Below, piece by piece: positions 28,158-36,822 of a stretch of 64,000 nucleotides of DNA. Both the position numbers and the translations under genes were made by a program. The notes under the pieces were generated by a model. That model ran no database searches and was not told the origin of the DNA. It saw nothing but the letters and a program-made list of their open reading frames with translations. How positions within the stretch are numbered: position 1 is the stretch's first letter; every line of letters begins with the position of its first letter. Origin of the DNA: Chryseobacterium sp. Tr-659 (GTDB lineage Bacteria > Bacteroidota > Bacteroidia > Flavobacteriales > Weeksellaceae); the NCBI RefSeq assembly GCF_011752975.1, contig NZ_VWWP01000002.1, forward strand, positions 558,001 through 622,000. Direction: 5' to 3'.

Positions 28158-29135
28158 TTATCTGTTATATTGATCCTCACTATTGTCAATAGGAGTGTTG
28201 GGATCATTCATTACCATTTTGGCAATATCATCCTTTCTCATAAAAACAACACCTTGTTTTTCTTTTGTATATCTGATAAATTCTTCCATTGCATGAACTA
28301 TGGCAGGATTTCCGCCTATTCTGTCATGAAAACTGATGCTCATCATTCTTCTTTTTGAAGCGCCTTCTTCATAGAGACGATCAAATTCAAATTTCAACTG
28401 GGCAAGAAACTGATCAGGGCTCCAATGTTTCCCTTCAATATTTACAATATCATTATTCCTGAGGGTATAAGGAATCACCACAAAGTTTTTCCCTTTTACT
28501 TTAGTGATGAATGGTTCATCATGACTAAGATCATCAATATGATACAAAAAAACCAGGTTCTGCAATACTTTAAGCGTATTTGGGCTTCTCCTCAACCAGT
28601 TACAGTTATAGCCAACAGCTTTCTGGCCTGTAATTTTTTCAACAACATCCACTCCTTCTTTCACAAAACGAAGCTCTTCGTCATAGTTTTTATTCCATTG
28701 ATTATCCCAGGCTATCCCATGCGCTGCAATCTCATGACCTCCTGCTGCAATAGCTTTAGCAACTTCCGGGTATTTTTCGGCCGCTGTTCCTACTACATGG
28801 GAAGTTACTTTAATGTCATATTTTTTCCACAGATCAAGCATTCTGTAAATTCCTTCGTTAGCTCCATAACGATACCAACTCTCTGCCGGAAGATCCACAT
28901 ATCCCTTAGGAAGGGGAGTTCCGCTAAAAGGACTTTCTGCTCCCTCCGGCTGTCCACCCGTTTCAAACTGCATAGAAACAGAAATTACCAGCTGTGCACC
29001 ATTGGGCCAGTATTTCTTTGAGGTATGAGCTTCATTCCGAACTGTTTTTTCTTTCTGGTTTCTTTCATTATTAAAACAGGAAATCAAAAATACTGTTGAA
29101 GCCAATATCAGTACAGATTGTTTTATATATTTCAT
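28158..29135 (-). CDS. Polysaccharide deacetylase family lipoprotein
   Basis: A 325-residue NodB-like deacetylase. The N-terminus (SVLILASTVFLISCFNNE) has a lipobox, so it is probably a membrane-anchored lipoprotein. Metal-binding histidines are in GGHEIAAHG. Other family segments are VTSHVVGTAAEKYPEVAKAIAAG, GYNCNWLRRSPNTL and SISFHDRIGGNPA. Related enzymes act on chitin, peptidoglycan or purine-derived amides (PuuE-like); the GYNCNW-type C-terminal layout is closest to the PuuE-like group. An AraC regulator is divergent, 89 bases away. Confidence 0.85.
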   Translation of the reverse strand: MKYIKQSVLILASTVFLISCFNNERNQKEKTVRNEAHTSKKYWPNGAQLVISVSMQFETGGQPEGAESPFSGTPLPKGYVDLPAESWYRYGANEGIYRMLDLWKKYDIKVTSHVVGTAAEKYPEVAKAIAAGGHEIAAHGIAWDNQWNKNYDEELRFVKEGVDVVEKITGQKAVGYNCNWLRRSPNTLKVLQNLVFLYHIDDLSHDEPFITKVKGKNFVVIPYTLRNNDIVNIEGKHWSPDQFLAQLKFEFDRLYEEGASKRRMMSISFHDRIGGNPAIVHAMEEFIRYTKEKQGVVFMRKDDIAKMVMNDPNTPIDNSEDQYNR

Positions 29136-29199
29136 TTTAAGTGTATTTGTTCTGCAAAATTGCTTATTACCGATCAGAATATATTGTAAAAATAAATGG

Positions 29200-29207
29200 T
29201 AAGTTTG
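29200..29207 (+). promoter_or_regulatory. Candidate -7 box for the AraC gene at 29225
   Basis: TAAGTTTG matches TAnnTTTG, 17 bases before the ATG. A convincing -33 box at the proper distance is not seen. Confidence 0.3.
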
Positions 29208-29224
29208 TATAAATTCATCCTTTA

Positions 29225-30088
29225 ATGAAACGTATTGTTAATTTTAATTCTTTCAATGTGTTCAGTATCGAAAAAGAAATATGGGATATTGAATATCATA
29301 ACCATAATTTCTATGAACTGATTATCATAGAAAACGGCAAAGGATCCCATCATCTGAACGGAATTACATTTCCTTACAAAAAAGGTGATGTTTTTTTACT
29401 CAGACCTAGTGATGCTCACGAATTTTCCATTAAAAACAAGACCCGTTTCATCTATATTAAATTTACAGATCAGTACATATGGGAGCACTTTCTTATGGAT
29501 AAAAAGAATGAATTAAAAAAAGTAATCCAGCTTATCATGGAAGACCAGTCTTTTATATATGAATCAGCAATTAAAAATAAAACAGACAGGAAACATCTTT
29601 TACAATTATCCAGGATTCTATTACACGAATTCGGTCAAAAGAATAATTATAATAAAGAAATTACTGCGAATCTCTTTTCCGGAATTATAACCATCCTGGT
29701 AAGAAATACAATGAGCAATCATACGATTAAAGAAAAAATTTCAAAACAACTAAGTAAAATAGAAAGAATCCTTTATTATATCAACATAAATGTTCTGGAT
29801 CCCGATAAAATGAGAATAGAAAATCTAGCCAAAGAATTTTTACTTTCCCCCAATTATATCAGTATTTATGTAAAAAAACAAACCGGATATTCTATACAGC
29901 AGCATATTATTCAGTTTAAAATAAAGACCGCTGAAAAACGGCTGCTTCAGAGTAATGATAATATCAATGAAATTGCTGATAAGCTGGGTTTTAATGATGC
30001 CAGCCATTTTAATAAAATATTCAAAACATATAAACAAATATCTCCATCTGAGTTTAAAAAAGGAAATAAAACGATAAAGCCCAGTTAA
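29225..30088 (+). CDS. AraC family transcriptional regulator
   Basis: A 287-residue AraC protein. The N-terminal cupin has HNHNFYELIIIENGKGSHHLN and KKGDVFLLRPSDAHEF. The C-terminal DNA-binding domain starts near residue 190 (IENLAKEFLLSPNYISIYVKK and INEIADKLGFNDASHFNKIFK, ending ISPSEFKK). It is divergent from the deacetylase gene and probably regulates it. The inducer is unknown. Confidence 0.9.
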   Translation: MKRIVNFNSFNVFSIEKEIWDIEYHNHNFYELIIIENGKGSHHLNGITFPYKKGDVFLLRPSDAHEFSIKNKTRFIYIKFTDQYIWEHFLMDKKNELKKVIQLIMEDQSFIYESAIKNKTDRKHLLQLSRILLHEFGQKNNYNKEITANLFSGIITILVRNTMSNHTIKEKISKQLSKIERILYYININVLDPDKMRIENLAKEFLLSPNYISIYVKKQTGYSIQQHIIQFKIKTAEKRLLQSNDNINEIADKLGFNDASHFNKIFKTYKQISPSEFKKGNKTIKPS

Positions 30089-30155
30089 ATTGTTCTTTAT
30101 TAATGAATTATAAAACCTCTGATTTGTACTAATCTCCAGTTGAAGATGTAAAAAT

Positions 30156-30208
30156 TCTCCTCTTTTGAAGGGGACGAAAATTCAAAGAAATTTTGAAGAG
30201 TGATATCT
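30156..30208. repeat. Dispersed palindromic intergenic repeat, copy 2
   Basis: It is aligned with 22811-22862: CTCCTCTTTTGAAGGGGACG, then an AAAATTCAAAGAAATTTT core. It lies in the spacer between the AraC and Nudix genes. Confidence 0.5.
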
Positions 30209-30259
30209 CATATAGCTTTGGTGTAATTTTTTCATGAATTCATTTATTATACTTTACCC

Positions 30260-30721
30260 ATGAAAACAAGCGCTGGAATTCTGTTGTTTAAAAAAGAAAA
30301 AAATGAATTGTATTATTTTCTTGTACACCCAGGCGGCCCCTTCTGGAAAAATAAAGATCTGGGAGCATGGTCTATTCCCAAAGGGGAAATACTTCCTGAT
30401 GAAGATGCATTGAAACGGGCACTCATTGAATTTAAAGAAGAAACAGGAAAAGTGGCAGAAGGGGAGCTCACAGCATTATCACCCATTATACAAAAAGGAG
30501 GCAAAACCGTTTATGCATGGGCTTTGGAAGGTGATATTGATCCCTCTGAACTTTATAGCAATACGTTACAGATTGAATGGCCGCCCAGATCAGGCAAGAC
30601 AATGGAAATTTCTGAGGTAGACCAGTGGAAATGGTTTCCATCTGAAGAGGCCATGAAAAAGATCAACTCTGCCCAAACCGCATTCATTACAGAACTTGAA
30701 AGAATGATTAACGAAAAGTAG
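30260..30721 (+). CDS. Nudix hydrolase
   Basis: A 153-residue Nudix protein. The Nudix box is recognisable as GEILPDEDALKRALIEFKEE followed by TGK. The metal-binding EE pair is kept, but the usual Arg before the first Glu of REUxEE is Ile. The N-terminal strand KTSAGILLFKKEKN, then FLVHPGGPFWKNKDLGAWSIPKG, is typical of the AP4A/ADP-ribose-like subgroup in Bacteroidetes. It hydrolyses a nucleoside diphosphate linked to some other moiety. The substrate is unknown. Confidence 0.9.
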   Translation: MKTSAGILLFKKEKNELYYFLVHPGGPFWKNKDLGAWSIPKGEILPDEDALKRALIEFKEETGKVAEGELTALSPIIQKGGKTVYAWALEGDIDPSELYSNTLQIEWPPRSGKTMEISEVDQWKWFPSEEAMKKINSAQTAFITELERMINEK

Positions 30722-30764
30722 TTTAATTACCTTTAAATCATTTACCTGATCATACAAGGATTTA

Positions 30765-31262
30765 TCATGACCGGTCTTTAATTCCTATTGCTTTTAAAGC
30801 ACTGGAAGTTAGGAAAATATCATCAAAAACCGTTAGAGACTCTACATCCTTGAATCCTGTAGGCATAAGGTCAGTTTTATTAAAGGATAATTCTATGGAG
30901 GGATCATATGATGCTGTGATTCTCACTTTGGAGTATCCGTTATAATCTACTTTAAAACCTTCAAACATACAGTTCTGGTCTGCTTTCTGATATTCTCCAT
31001 ATTCTTCGAATCCGGCAATATCTGTACGTTTTCCGTCATTATGATCCAGAGATTTCCATGAGGCATAATTTTTAGGTTCTTTCAATACATTACCTTCACG
31101 GTCAACAGGAACAAACATTCCAAGAGTCAGTCGCTTCTTTAGAAAATTAGCATAATTATTCATCAGATTCAAAATCTGAAGATCGGCATATCCTTCGTTC
31201 GAGTAATATTCAAGTACGAAAGTAGTCATTGGAATCAGCTTATGAGAAGCGTCGGTCGGCAT
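30765..31262 (-). CDS. Hypothetical protein, 165 residues
   Basis: I do not recognise a family. The ORF extends to 31319, but the ATG at 31262 (MPTDASHKLIPMTTFVLEYY) gives the more natural start; the extra 19 residues are Lys/Asn-rich. No signal peptide or membrane helix is seen. The protein is mixed alpha/beta with a KRTDIAGFEEYGEYQK segment and the DPSIELSFNKTDLMPTGFKD region near the end. It is transcribed away from the macro-LRR-Roc-TIR gene, with about 210 bases between the two starts. Whether it belongs with that gene is open. Confidence 0.6.
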   Translation of the reverse strand: MPTDASHKLIPMTTFVLEYYSNEGYADLQILNLMNNYANFLKKRLTLGMFVPVDREGNVLKEPKNYASWKSLDHNDGKRTDIAGFEEYGEYQKADQNCMFEGFKVDYNGYSKVRITASYDPSIELSFNKTDLMPTGFKDVESLTVFDDIFLTSSALKAIGIKDRS

Positions 31263-31475
31263 ATTTAGTCTTTTCTTTTTTTGGGCGATAAAAATAGTAT
31301 TTTTATTTACTTTACCCAACGGAACACCCTCAATAGGATGGAATTTATACCGATTCTGAATAACGATTTTTTTCTTTTTAAGCTAATCTTTTTTCGATAA
31401 AGAGTATATATTAAGATATTACTTTATATATTTAAAAATCAAATAACTCTAAACTATAACCATTCATAAATTCAA

Positions 31476-34400
31476 ATGAAAATGATGTATTCTTCTGTTT
31501 ATGACAGTATCTTTAATGTGAAGGCTGATCTAATAGTTATTCCTATATCTACCGAAGGAACTATTTCCAGATCTTTTGAGAAAGGTTTGGAAAATCTTAA
31601 TATTTCACCTGACATCTGGGAATACAAAAACTATAAGTTTGGAGAGATTAAAATCCATTTTGAAAAAGAGCTTAATCTCTATATTGTATTTGCTTGTTCG
31701 GTAGATGAGTATAAGAACTCATATTACGGTATTCAGTTGATAGGAAAAAGGCTTTCCAAAATGGTACATGAGCTTAAAAAGATTAAAAAAATTGTGACTC
31801 CCATATTAGGGACAGGAGCAGGTAATCTTGCTCCTTATTTCAGTTACCATATTATGCGTAATGCATTTTATGAAAATCAGGAAGTAAATCACGTGGAACT
31901 TATATTTTGCACAATCAATGAAAATATTCTCAATCTGATAAAGGATGATCGTTTAAATATAACTACCTCCAGCGGGCAGTTGGTAATTGAAGCCGAGCTT
32001 AATAACATTCTTATCAGTGAATCGGTCGAAAAGATTCAATATGCAAAAAATTTCTACTTTGAACTAGCCTTGGAAAAGTATAAAGAGTTTGTTATACATA
32101 CTCCTCCTTCTAATCATTTTTATGATACCTTATCTGAAAAATTTAAAGAATCTAAGCTAGCTTTTAAAGATTTTATAGCTTCCAGATCGTTGACTGAAGA
32201 ACAACTAAAATTCACAACTTTGTGTGGGGAATTAATTGCTTATCTTGATTATAATGCTTATCATAAAAATATCTGGAATCAATATCCGGACAAACGAGTA
32301 TTGGCTAAATCGGGTGTTCGTCAAAATGACTGGTTTTTAAATCTGCTAAAATATAAAGTACAGAATAATCCCAATGCTGTAAGTTCTTCAAGTATTAAAA
32401 ACGCACTTAAATACTTACAATACCCTGAATATCGTCTTACTATGCTTTCTGAAGATCATCGGAAGAAAGTTTTTCAAAATATTTTTCCCGGCAGTTCTTA
32501 TAATGAGAATTCTTTTTGGGAAATTATTACCAAATTTTTTGAACGATTGGGTATAAAATCTCAACATCCTAAAAATTTTGGAGCAATTTGTAGTAGAATC
32601 TTATACTTACCTTTTATAAGACCTGTCTGGGATCAAAACATCAGAAAAGAGACCGTTTTAGAGTTAGAAGAAAGTACAGACCTTACTCAGGCTATTCTTT
32701 TAATAGATAAATGTCTGAAAACAAAATCAGAATTATTAGATTTAGGAAATTGTGGCTTAACAGATTTAATGGCCATTCCTGAATTGTTTGATTGTACTCA
32801 TTTAGAATGTTTAATTTTAAGTAATGAATATGCTATATATGAAAAAGGGAAATGGAAAAGGGTGGAAAGTAGTAATATAGGAAAGAAAAATAATATTAAG
32901 GTTCTCCCTAATTTAATCAATAATCTATCGAAGCTTAGAATTTTAGTTTGTGGTGGCGACTGGAATAAATCCAAAGATCAAAATTGGAACAGGTGGGGAA
33001 TTAATGCTCTGTCATCTATAACGAAATTAACACAGTTGAAACATCTGAATTTAAGTAATAACCTTATAACTAATTTGAAGGGTTTAAATAACTTGAAAAA
33101 TCTTCAGATTGTTTATTTAAATAATAATGAAATATCGAAAACAGAATCCTTAAATAACCTCATTTCATTAAGGGAACTATATCTCAGTAATAATAAAATT
33201 AAGACAGTTGATTTTATAAGTGAATTAAAGAACATTGAAACCCTGGATCTTCATCACAATGAGATCAAAGATCTCGGACCCGCCAGAAAAGTCATCGAGA
33301 AAATAGGAATACGTAATGACAAATGGATTGTCAAAACCTTAAACATTACAAAAAATCCATTAGAGCAGCCTCCAATTGAAATTGTCAGTTTAGGAAAAGA
33401 AGCTGTTCTAGGCTTTTTTGATGACATTGCAAAAAGAGGGAAGTATATCAATAAAGATATTAAAGTCATTCTTGTTGGCAACAGTGAGGTAGGAAAATCT
33501 ACTATGGTAAAATATTTAGATCAGGAAGCTGGTCTTGATGATAAACACCCTTCAACATTATGGTTGGAAGAGAAAATTGTAAAAAGCAAATATACCGTTC
33601 CAACGATAGGTGAGGAATGCCTCCTTCATATTTTTGATTTTGGAGGTCATGATTATTATCATGATACTCATCACCTGTTTTACAGCACTAATACTATTTA
33701 TTTGCTTTTATGGGACCAGAATACTAATCAATTAAATCTAAGAAAATCACTGCAGCTTACAAAAGAGAATACAGAAATTGAAATTGAAACCCAAGATTAT
33801 CCCATAAAATACTGGTTGGATTCTGTCAAATTTCATATCAAGGATATTGAAGCTGATAATTTTGAATTTGAAATTAAAAGAGAAATTACTTATGACAGCC
33901 AATTACTTTTGATACAAAATAAAGTTGATGACGCTTCTTTAATCGTTTTTCAGGATAATAAAACGATTAAAGAAAATTATCCTTTTACTTATGATATTAT
34001 AAATCTTTCACTTAAGCCTAAGAGAAATTTGGATCATTTTGATCATTTATTTTCTGAAATGCTTTCAAAAATGAAAGTTATAGGAGCTGTTCTTCCAAAA
34101 TTTTATGAGCCCATTAAAAGTAAAATAGCTGAATATAATGGCCCGGAAATTTTAAACTTTTCAGAGTTTCTAGATTATTGTAATTCTATACTTGAAGATC
34201 CCATAGATAAAGATCAATGTCGCAGGCTTATCAAATACCTAAATCAGATAGGAGTATTATTGTATATCTATAAAAAAGATGATACTGAAGAAAGAATCTA
34301 TATCGATAAAAAATGGGTTATTGATAATATGCATAAAGTTCTTTCAAAACTGGTAGAAAAAAACGGAGAATTTGACAGAGACTATGTCTTAAAAATTATG

Positions 34401-35576
34401 GACTCTGATAATAATAAAACAGATAATCTTTTGTCCATAATGCAGGAATTTAAGATGATTTTTAAACATCCTTATTCAAATACCTATATTGCTCCTCTTT
34501 ATCTTCCTAAACTTCCCGATGGAAAGATCAAATTATTCCTTAATGAAAATCAAATTCCTTACAGAAGGTTTGAATATAATGGATTCATTCATAAAACCAT
34601 CATTTTAAGTATATTCCAAAAACTGGGAACATCGTTTTCCCTTGATAAAAGCAGAGATATATTTTATTACTGGAAGGACGGATTAATAATAAAAAATCCG
34701 GCAACACAAGAAATAATTATGGTAAGATTCTATCTTGGAAATGAAGAAGGTAATGCCCATATAGATCTTTTTGATCTAACTCAAAAGAAGACTTCTAAGT
34801 TTGTGGAAGAGGTACTTACCTATATCAGAGAGGTAAACCAGGGATATGAACTGGAAGAAATGATCACATTAAATGGGGAAGATTATATTTCAAAACAAGT
34901 ATTGAACAAGAATGCCAGTATTGGAAAGCATATTTTCACAGAAAAAAAGATATCAGATTTTAAGAAAGGGAAAGAAAATGAAAAATATTTTAACATTAAA
35001 AATTATATGAATTTTATAGATAATCCTGTAAAAAAGAAAAAAGTAGTTATATCTTATTCTAAAAAAGATGTTGCACAGGTACACAATCTTATAAGGTATT
35101 TAAATCCGTTAATTGCAGAAGAACTTATTGAACAACCCTGGTATTGTACGTTATTGAATCCTGCAGAAGAATGGAATACAGTAATAAAAGCCAAATTTGA
35201 AGAAGCAGATATTATTTTCTATATGATAAGTGATTTTTTTTATAGTACTCCATATATTGTTGATCATGAAATAACCACTGGTATAGACAGATATAAAAAA
35301 GGAGATCCTGTAAAAATAATACCTGTAATACTTGAATTCTATGACTGGGGAAGAAATGGAGATTATAATCTTCAGCAGTTTTCAGCGTTGCCATATCAGG
35401 CAAAACCAATAAGCGATTTTCATAATCCAAAAATGGCGTGGAGTACTATTACAGCTTCTGTTAGAATGATGATTATAAAAGATTTAGACCCTGGTAAATC
35501 TATAATGATAAACAGACACCTTGAAGAAATTTATGAAAGACAAGTCTCCGGAAAGTTAGATAAGAACTCTATATAG
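31476..35576 (+). CDS. Macro-like/LRR/Roc-COR/TIR multidomain protein, probable immune effector
   Basis: A 1366-residue protein. Residues ~1-155 resemble a macro domain (ADLIVIPIS near the start and the loop GTGAGNLAPYF at 112-122). Residues ~160-400 are helical and not recognised. Leucine-rich repeats cover ~430-605 (LKHLNLSNNLITNL and following). A Roc-type GTPase follows: P-loop VGNSEVGKST with Lys674, and DFGGHDYYH with Asp721. A COR-like region with a winged-helix segment lies at ~880-1150. The C-terminus from ~1187 is a TIR domain (KVVISYSKKD) with the likely catalytic Glu1265 in VDHEI. TIR enzymes of this type often cleave NAD. No membrane segment is seen. It is followed after 48 bases by a second TIR gene. 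Confidence 0.8.
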   Translation: MKMMYSSVYDSIFNVKADLIVIPISTEGTISRSFEKGLENLNISPDIWEYKNYKFGEIKIHFEKELNLYIVFACSVDEYKNSYYGIQLIGKRLSKMVHELKKIKKIVTPILGTGAGNLAPYFSYHIMRNAFYENQEVNHVELIFCTINENILNLIKDDRLNITTSSGQLVIEAELNNILISESVEKIQYAKNFYFELALEKYKEFVIHTPPSNHFYDTLSEKFKESKLAFKDFIASRSLTEEQLKFTTLCGELIAYLDYNAYHKNIWNQYPDKRVLAKSGVRQNDWFLNLLKYKVQNNPNAVSSSSIKNALKYLQYPEYRLTMLSEDHRKKVFQNIFPGSSYNENSFWEIITKFFERLGIKSQHPKNFGAICSRILYLPFIRPVWDQNIRKETVLELEESTDLTQAILLIDKCLKTKSELLDLGNCGLTDLMAIPELFDCTHLECLILSNEYAIYEKGKWKRVESSNIGKKNNIKVLPNLINNLSKLRILVCGGDWNKSKDQNWNRWGINALSSITKLTQLKHLNLSNNLITNLKGLNNLKNLQIVYLNNNEISKTESLNNLISLRELYLSNNKIKTVDFISELKNIETLDLHHNEIKDLGPARKVIEKIGIRNDKWIVKTLNITKNPLEQPPIEIVSLGKEAVLGFFDDIAKRGKYINKDIKVILVGNSEVGKSTMVKYLDQEAGLDDKHPSTLWLEEKIVKSKYTVPTIGEECLLHIFDFGGHDYYHDTHHLFYSTNTIYLLLWDQNTNQLNLRKSLQLTKENTEIEIETQDYPIKYWLDSVKFHIKDIEADNFEFEIKREITYDSQLLLIQNKVDDASLIVFQDNKTIKENYPFTYDIINLSLKPKRNLDHFDHLFSEMLSKMKVIGAVLPKFYEPIKSKIAEYNGPEILNFSEFLDYCNSILEDPIDKDQCRRLIKYLNQIGVLLYIYKKDDTEERIYIDKKWVIDNMHKVLSKLVEKNGEFDRDYVLKIMDSDNNKTDNLLSIMQEFKMIFKHPYSNTYIAPLYLPKLPDGKIKLFLNENQIPYRRFEYNGFIHKTIILSIFQKLGTSFSLDKSRDIFYYWKDGLIIKNPATQEIIMVRFYLGNEEGNAHIDLFDLTQKKTSKFVEEVLTYIREVNQGYELEEMITLNGEDYISKQVLNKNASIGKHIFTEKKISDFKKGKENEKYFNIKNYMNFIDNPVKKKKVVISYSKKDVAQVHNLIRYLNPLIAEELIEQPWYCTLLNPAEEWNTVIKAKFEEADIIFYMISDFFYSTPYIVDHEITTGIDRYKKGDPVKIIPVILEFYDWGRNGDYNLQQFSALPYQAKPISDFHNPKMAWSTITASVRMMIIKDLDPGKSIMINRHLEEIYERQVSGKLDKNSI

Positions 35577-35624
35577 TGTGCCCTATTTACCGGATTAGCC
35601 AAATTCTTTAAAGCAGAATTAACC

Positions 35625-36812
35625 ATGAATCAGATAAATAAAATACTGCATTTTTTTATAGGATACGACTTCTTTATATCGTACTCCCGTTCAGATTGTT
35701 CAGAATATGCTGCTAACCTAGCCAATATTATTATTGAAGACAAGTACAGCTGCTATTTGGATCAATGGGGATCTCTTCCGGGAAAAGAGCTCCCTAACTC
35801 TTTAAAAAGAAAAATAAAGTATAGCTCTGTTTTAATCTTGTTAGGAAGTGAAGCATCATTGACTTCGAAAGCAATAGAAGAGGAAATTCACATATTTTTA
35901 CAAACCGAAAAAATAATAATCCCTGTTGCTCTAACGGATATTTCAAAAGCTCAGTGGTTTGAAAGCATTGAAGGAATTGCCTTATCTGATGAAAAAACAA
36001 ATTTTTTGAAAATGCAGTTTTCTACTGAGCTTCTGAAAAGAGTAAAAAATTCATTGAACTATACCCGGCAGTCCATCAGGATCAGAAACAGCATCATTAC
36101 TTTTTTATTACTGATTTTAACCTCGGTGGGAATTTTATTTTTCTTGTTTTCAGAACGAAAGAAACTTCAGATTATCAATGTTGGTTTAGCAGATTCTATT
36201 CAAATAAAAAAAGAATCAGTAAAACACATAGAGATCATGATTAAAAAGAAAGAAGATTCCCTTAAATTATTATCTTCTTTGTTTTCAGATATTAAAAGGA
36301 CTTTAAAGATAAAAGAAGATTCACTTAATAAAACAGAATCGGAACTACATGAAAATCAAAATAAGCTCCTCAATACCCATGCAGAGCTTGATGTTTCAAA
36401 CAAAAAGGTGGAAAACTTCACAGTAAGAACTTTAATGAACTACGAACCACCTACCAATATAGACTGTAACTACTTATCAAAAGAACATGTTATTCTCTTT
36501 GAACCTGGTATGGATCGCATCACTCCGGCTTATATTTCTTATTTAAATAAACTATTAATTTGTTTAAAAACTTATCAAAATGTTGATATTATTATTAAAA
36601 GTTATGACTTTGAAAATGATATGGCATCAAAAGCATATATATTAAAACTTACACAACGTAGAGGGAATTCTATTAAGAACTATCTTATAAATCAAGGCTT
36701 TCCATCTGATCACATTAAGTCAATAGGATCAGGAAATATTGATGATGGTAAAAAATTACTAAACCTTGTAAAAGTCAGCAGAACAGAAATCATTATCAGT
36801 GATAGCCCATAG
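35625..36812 (+). CDS. Membrane TIR protein with coiled coil and OmpA-like C-terminus
   Basis: A 395-residue protein. The TIR domain is at residues ~13-145 (YDFFISYSRSD at 14-24, the loop CYLDQWGSLPGKELPNSLKR, and a Glu cluster at 85-87 in the place of the catalytic Glu). One membrane helix follows at ~156-176 (IITFLLLILTSVGILFFLF). Residues ~195-265 are a Lys/Glu-rich coiled coil. Residues ~275-395 resemble an OmpA/MotB domain (IIIKSYDF, KLTQRRGNSIKNYLINQGF, HIKSIGSG). The layout would place TIR in the cytoplasm and the OmpA-like part in the periplasm. It is probably co-transcribed with the upstream TIR gene. Confidence 0.8.
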   Translation: MNQINKILHFFIGYDFFISYSRSDCSEYAANLANIIIEDKYSCYLDQWGSLPGKELPNSLKRKIKYSSVLILLGSEASLTSKAIEEEIHIFLQTEKIIIPVALTDISKAQWFESIEGIALSDEKTNFLKMQFSTELLKRVKNSLNYTRQSIRIRNSIITFLLLILTSVGILFFLFSERKKLQIINVGLADSIQIKKESVKHIEIMIKKKEDSLKLLSSLFSDIKRTLKIKEDSLNKTESELHENQNKLLNTHAELDVSNKKVENFTVRTLMNYEPPTNIDCNYLSKEHVILFEPGMDRITPAYISYLNKLLICLKTYQNVDIIIKSYDFENDMASKAYILKLTQRRGNSIKNYLINQGFPSDHIKSIGSGNIDDGKKLLNLVKVSRTEIIISDSP

Positions 36813-36822
36813 ACTCTCATTT

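Noticed and set aside
28425..29021. 198-codon plus-strand ORF
   Set aside because: It is antisense to the deacetylase lipoprotein, which has clear family motifs.
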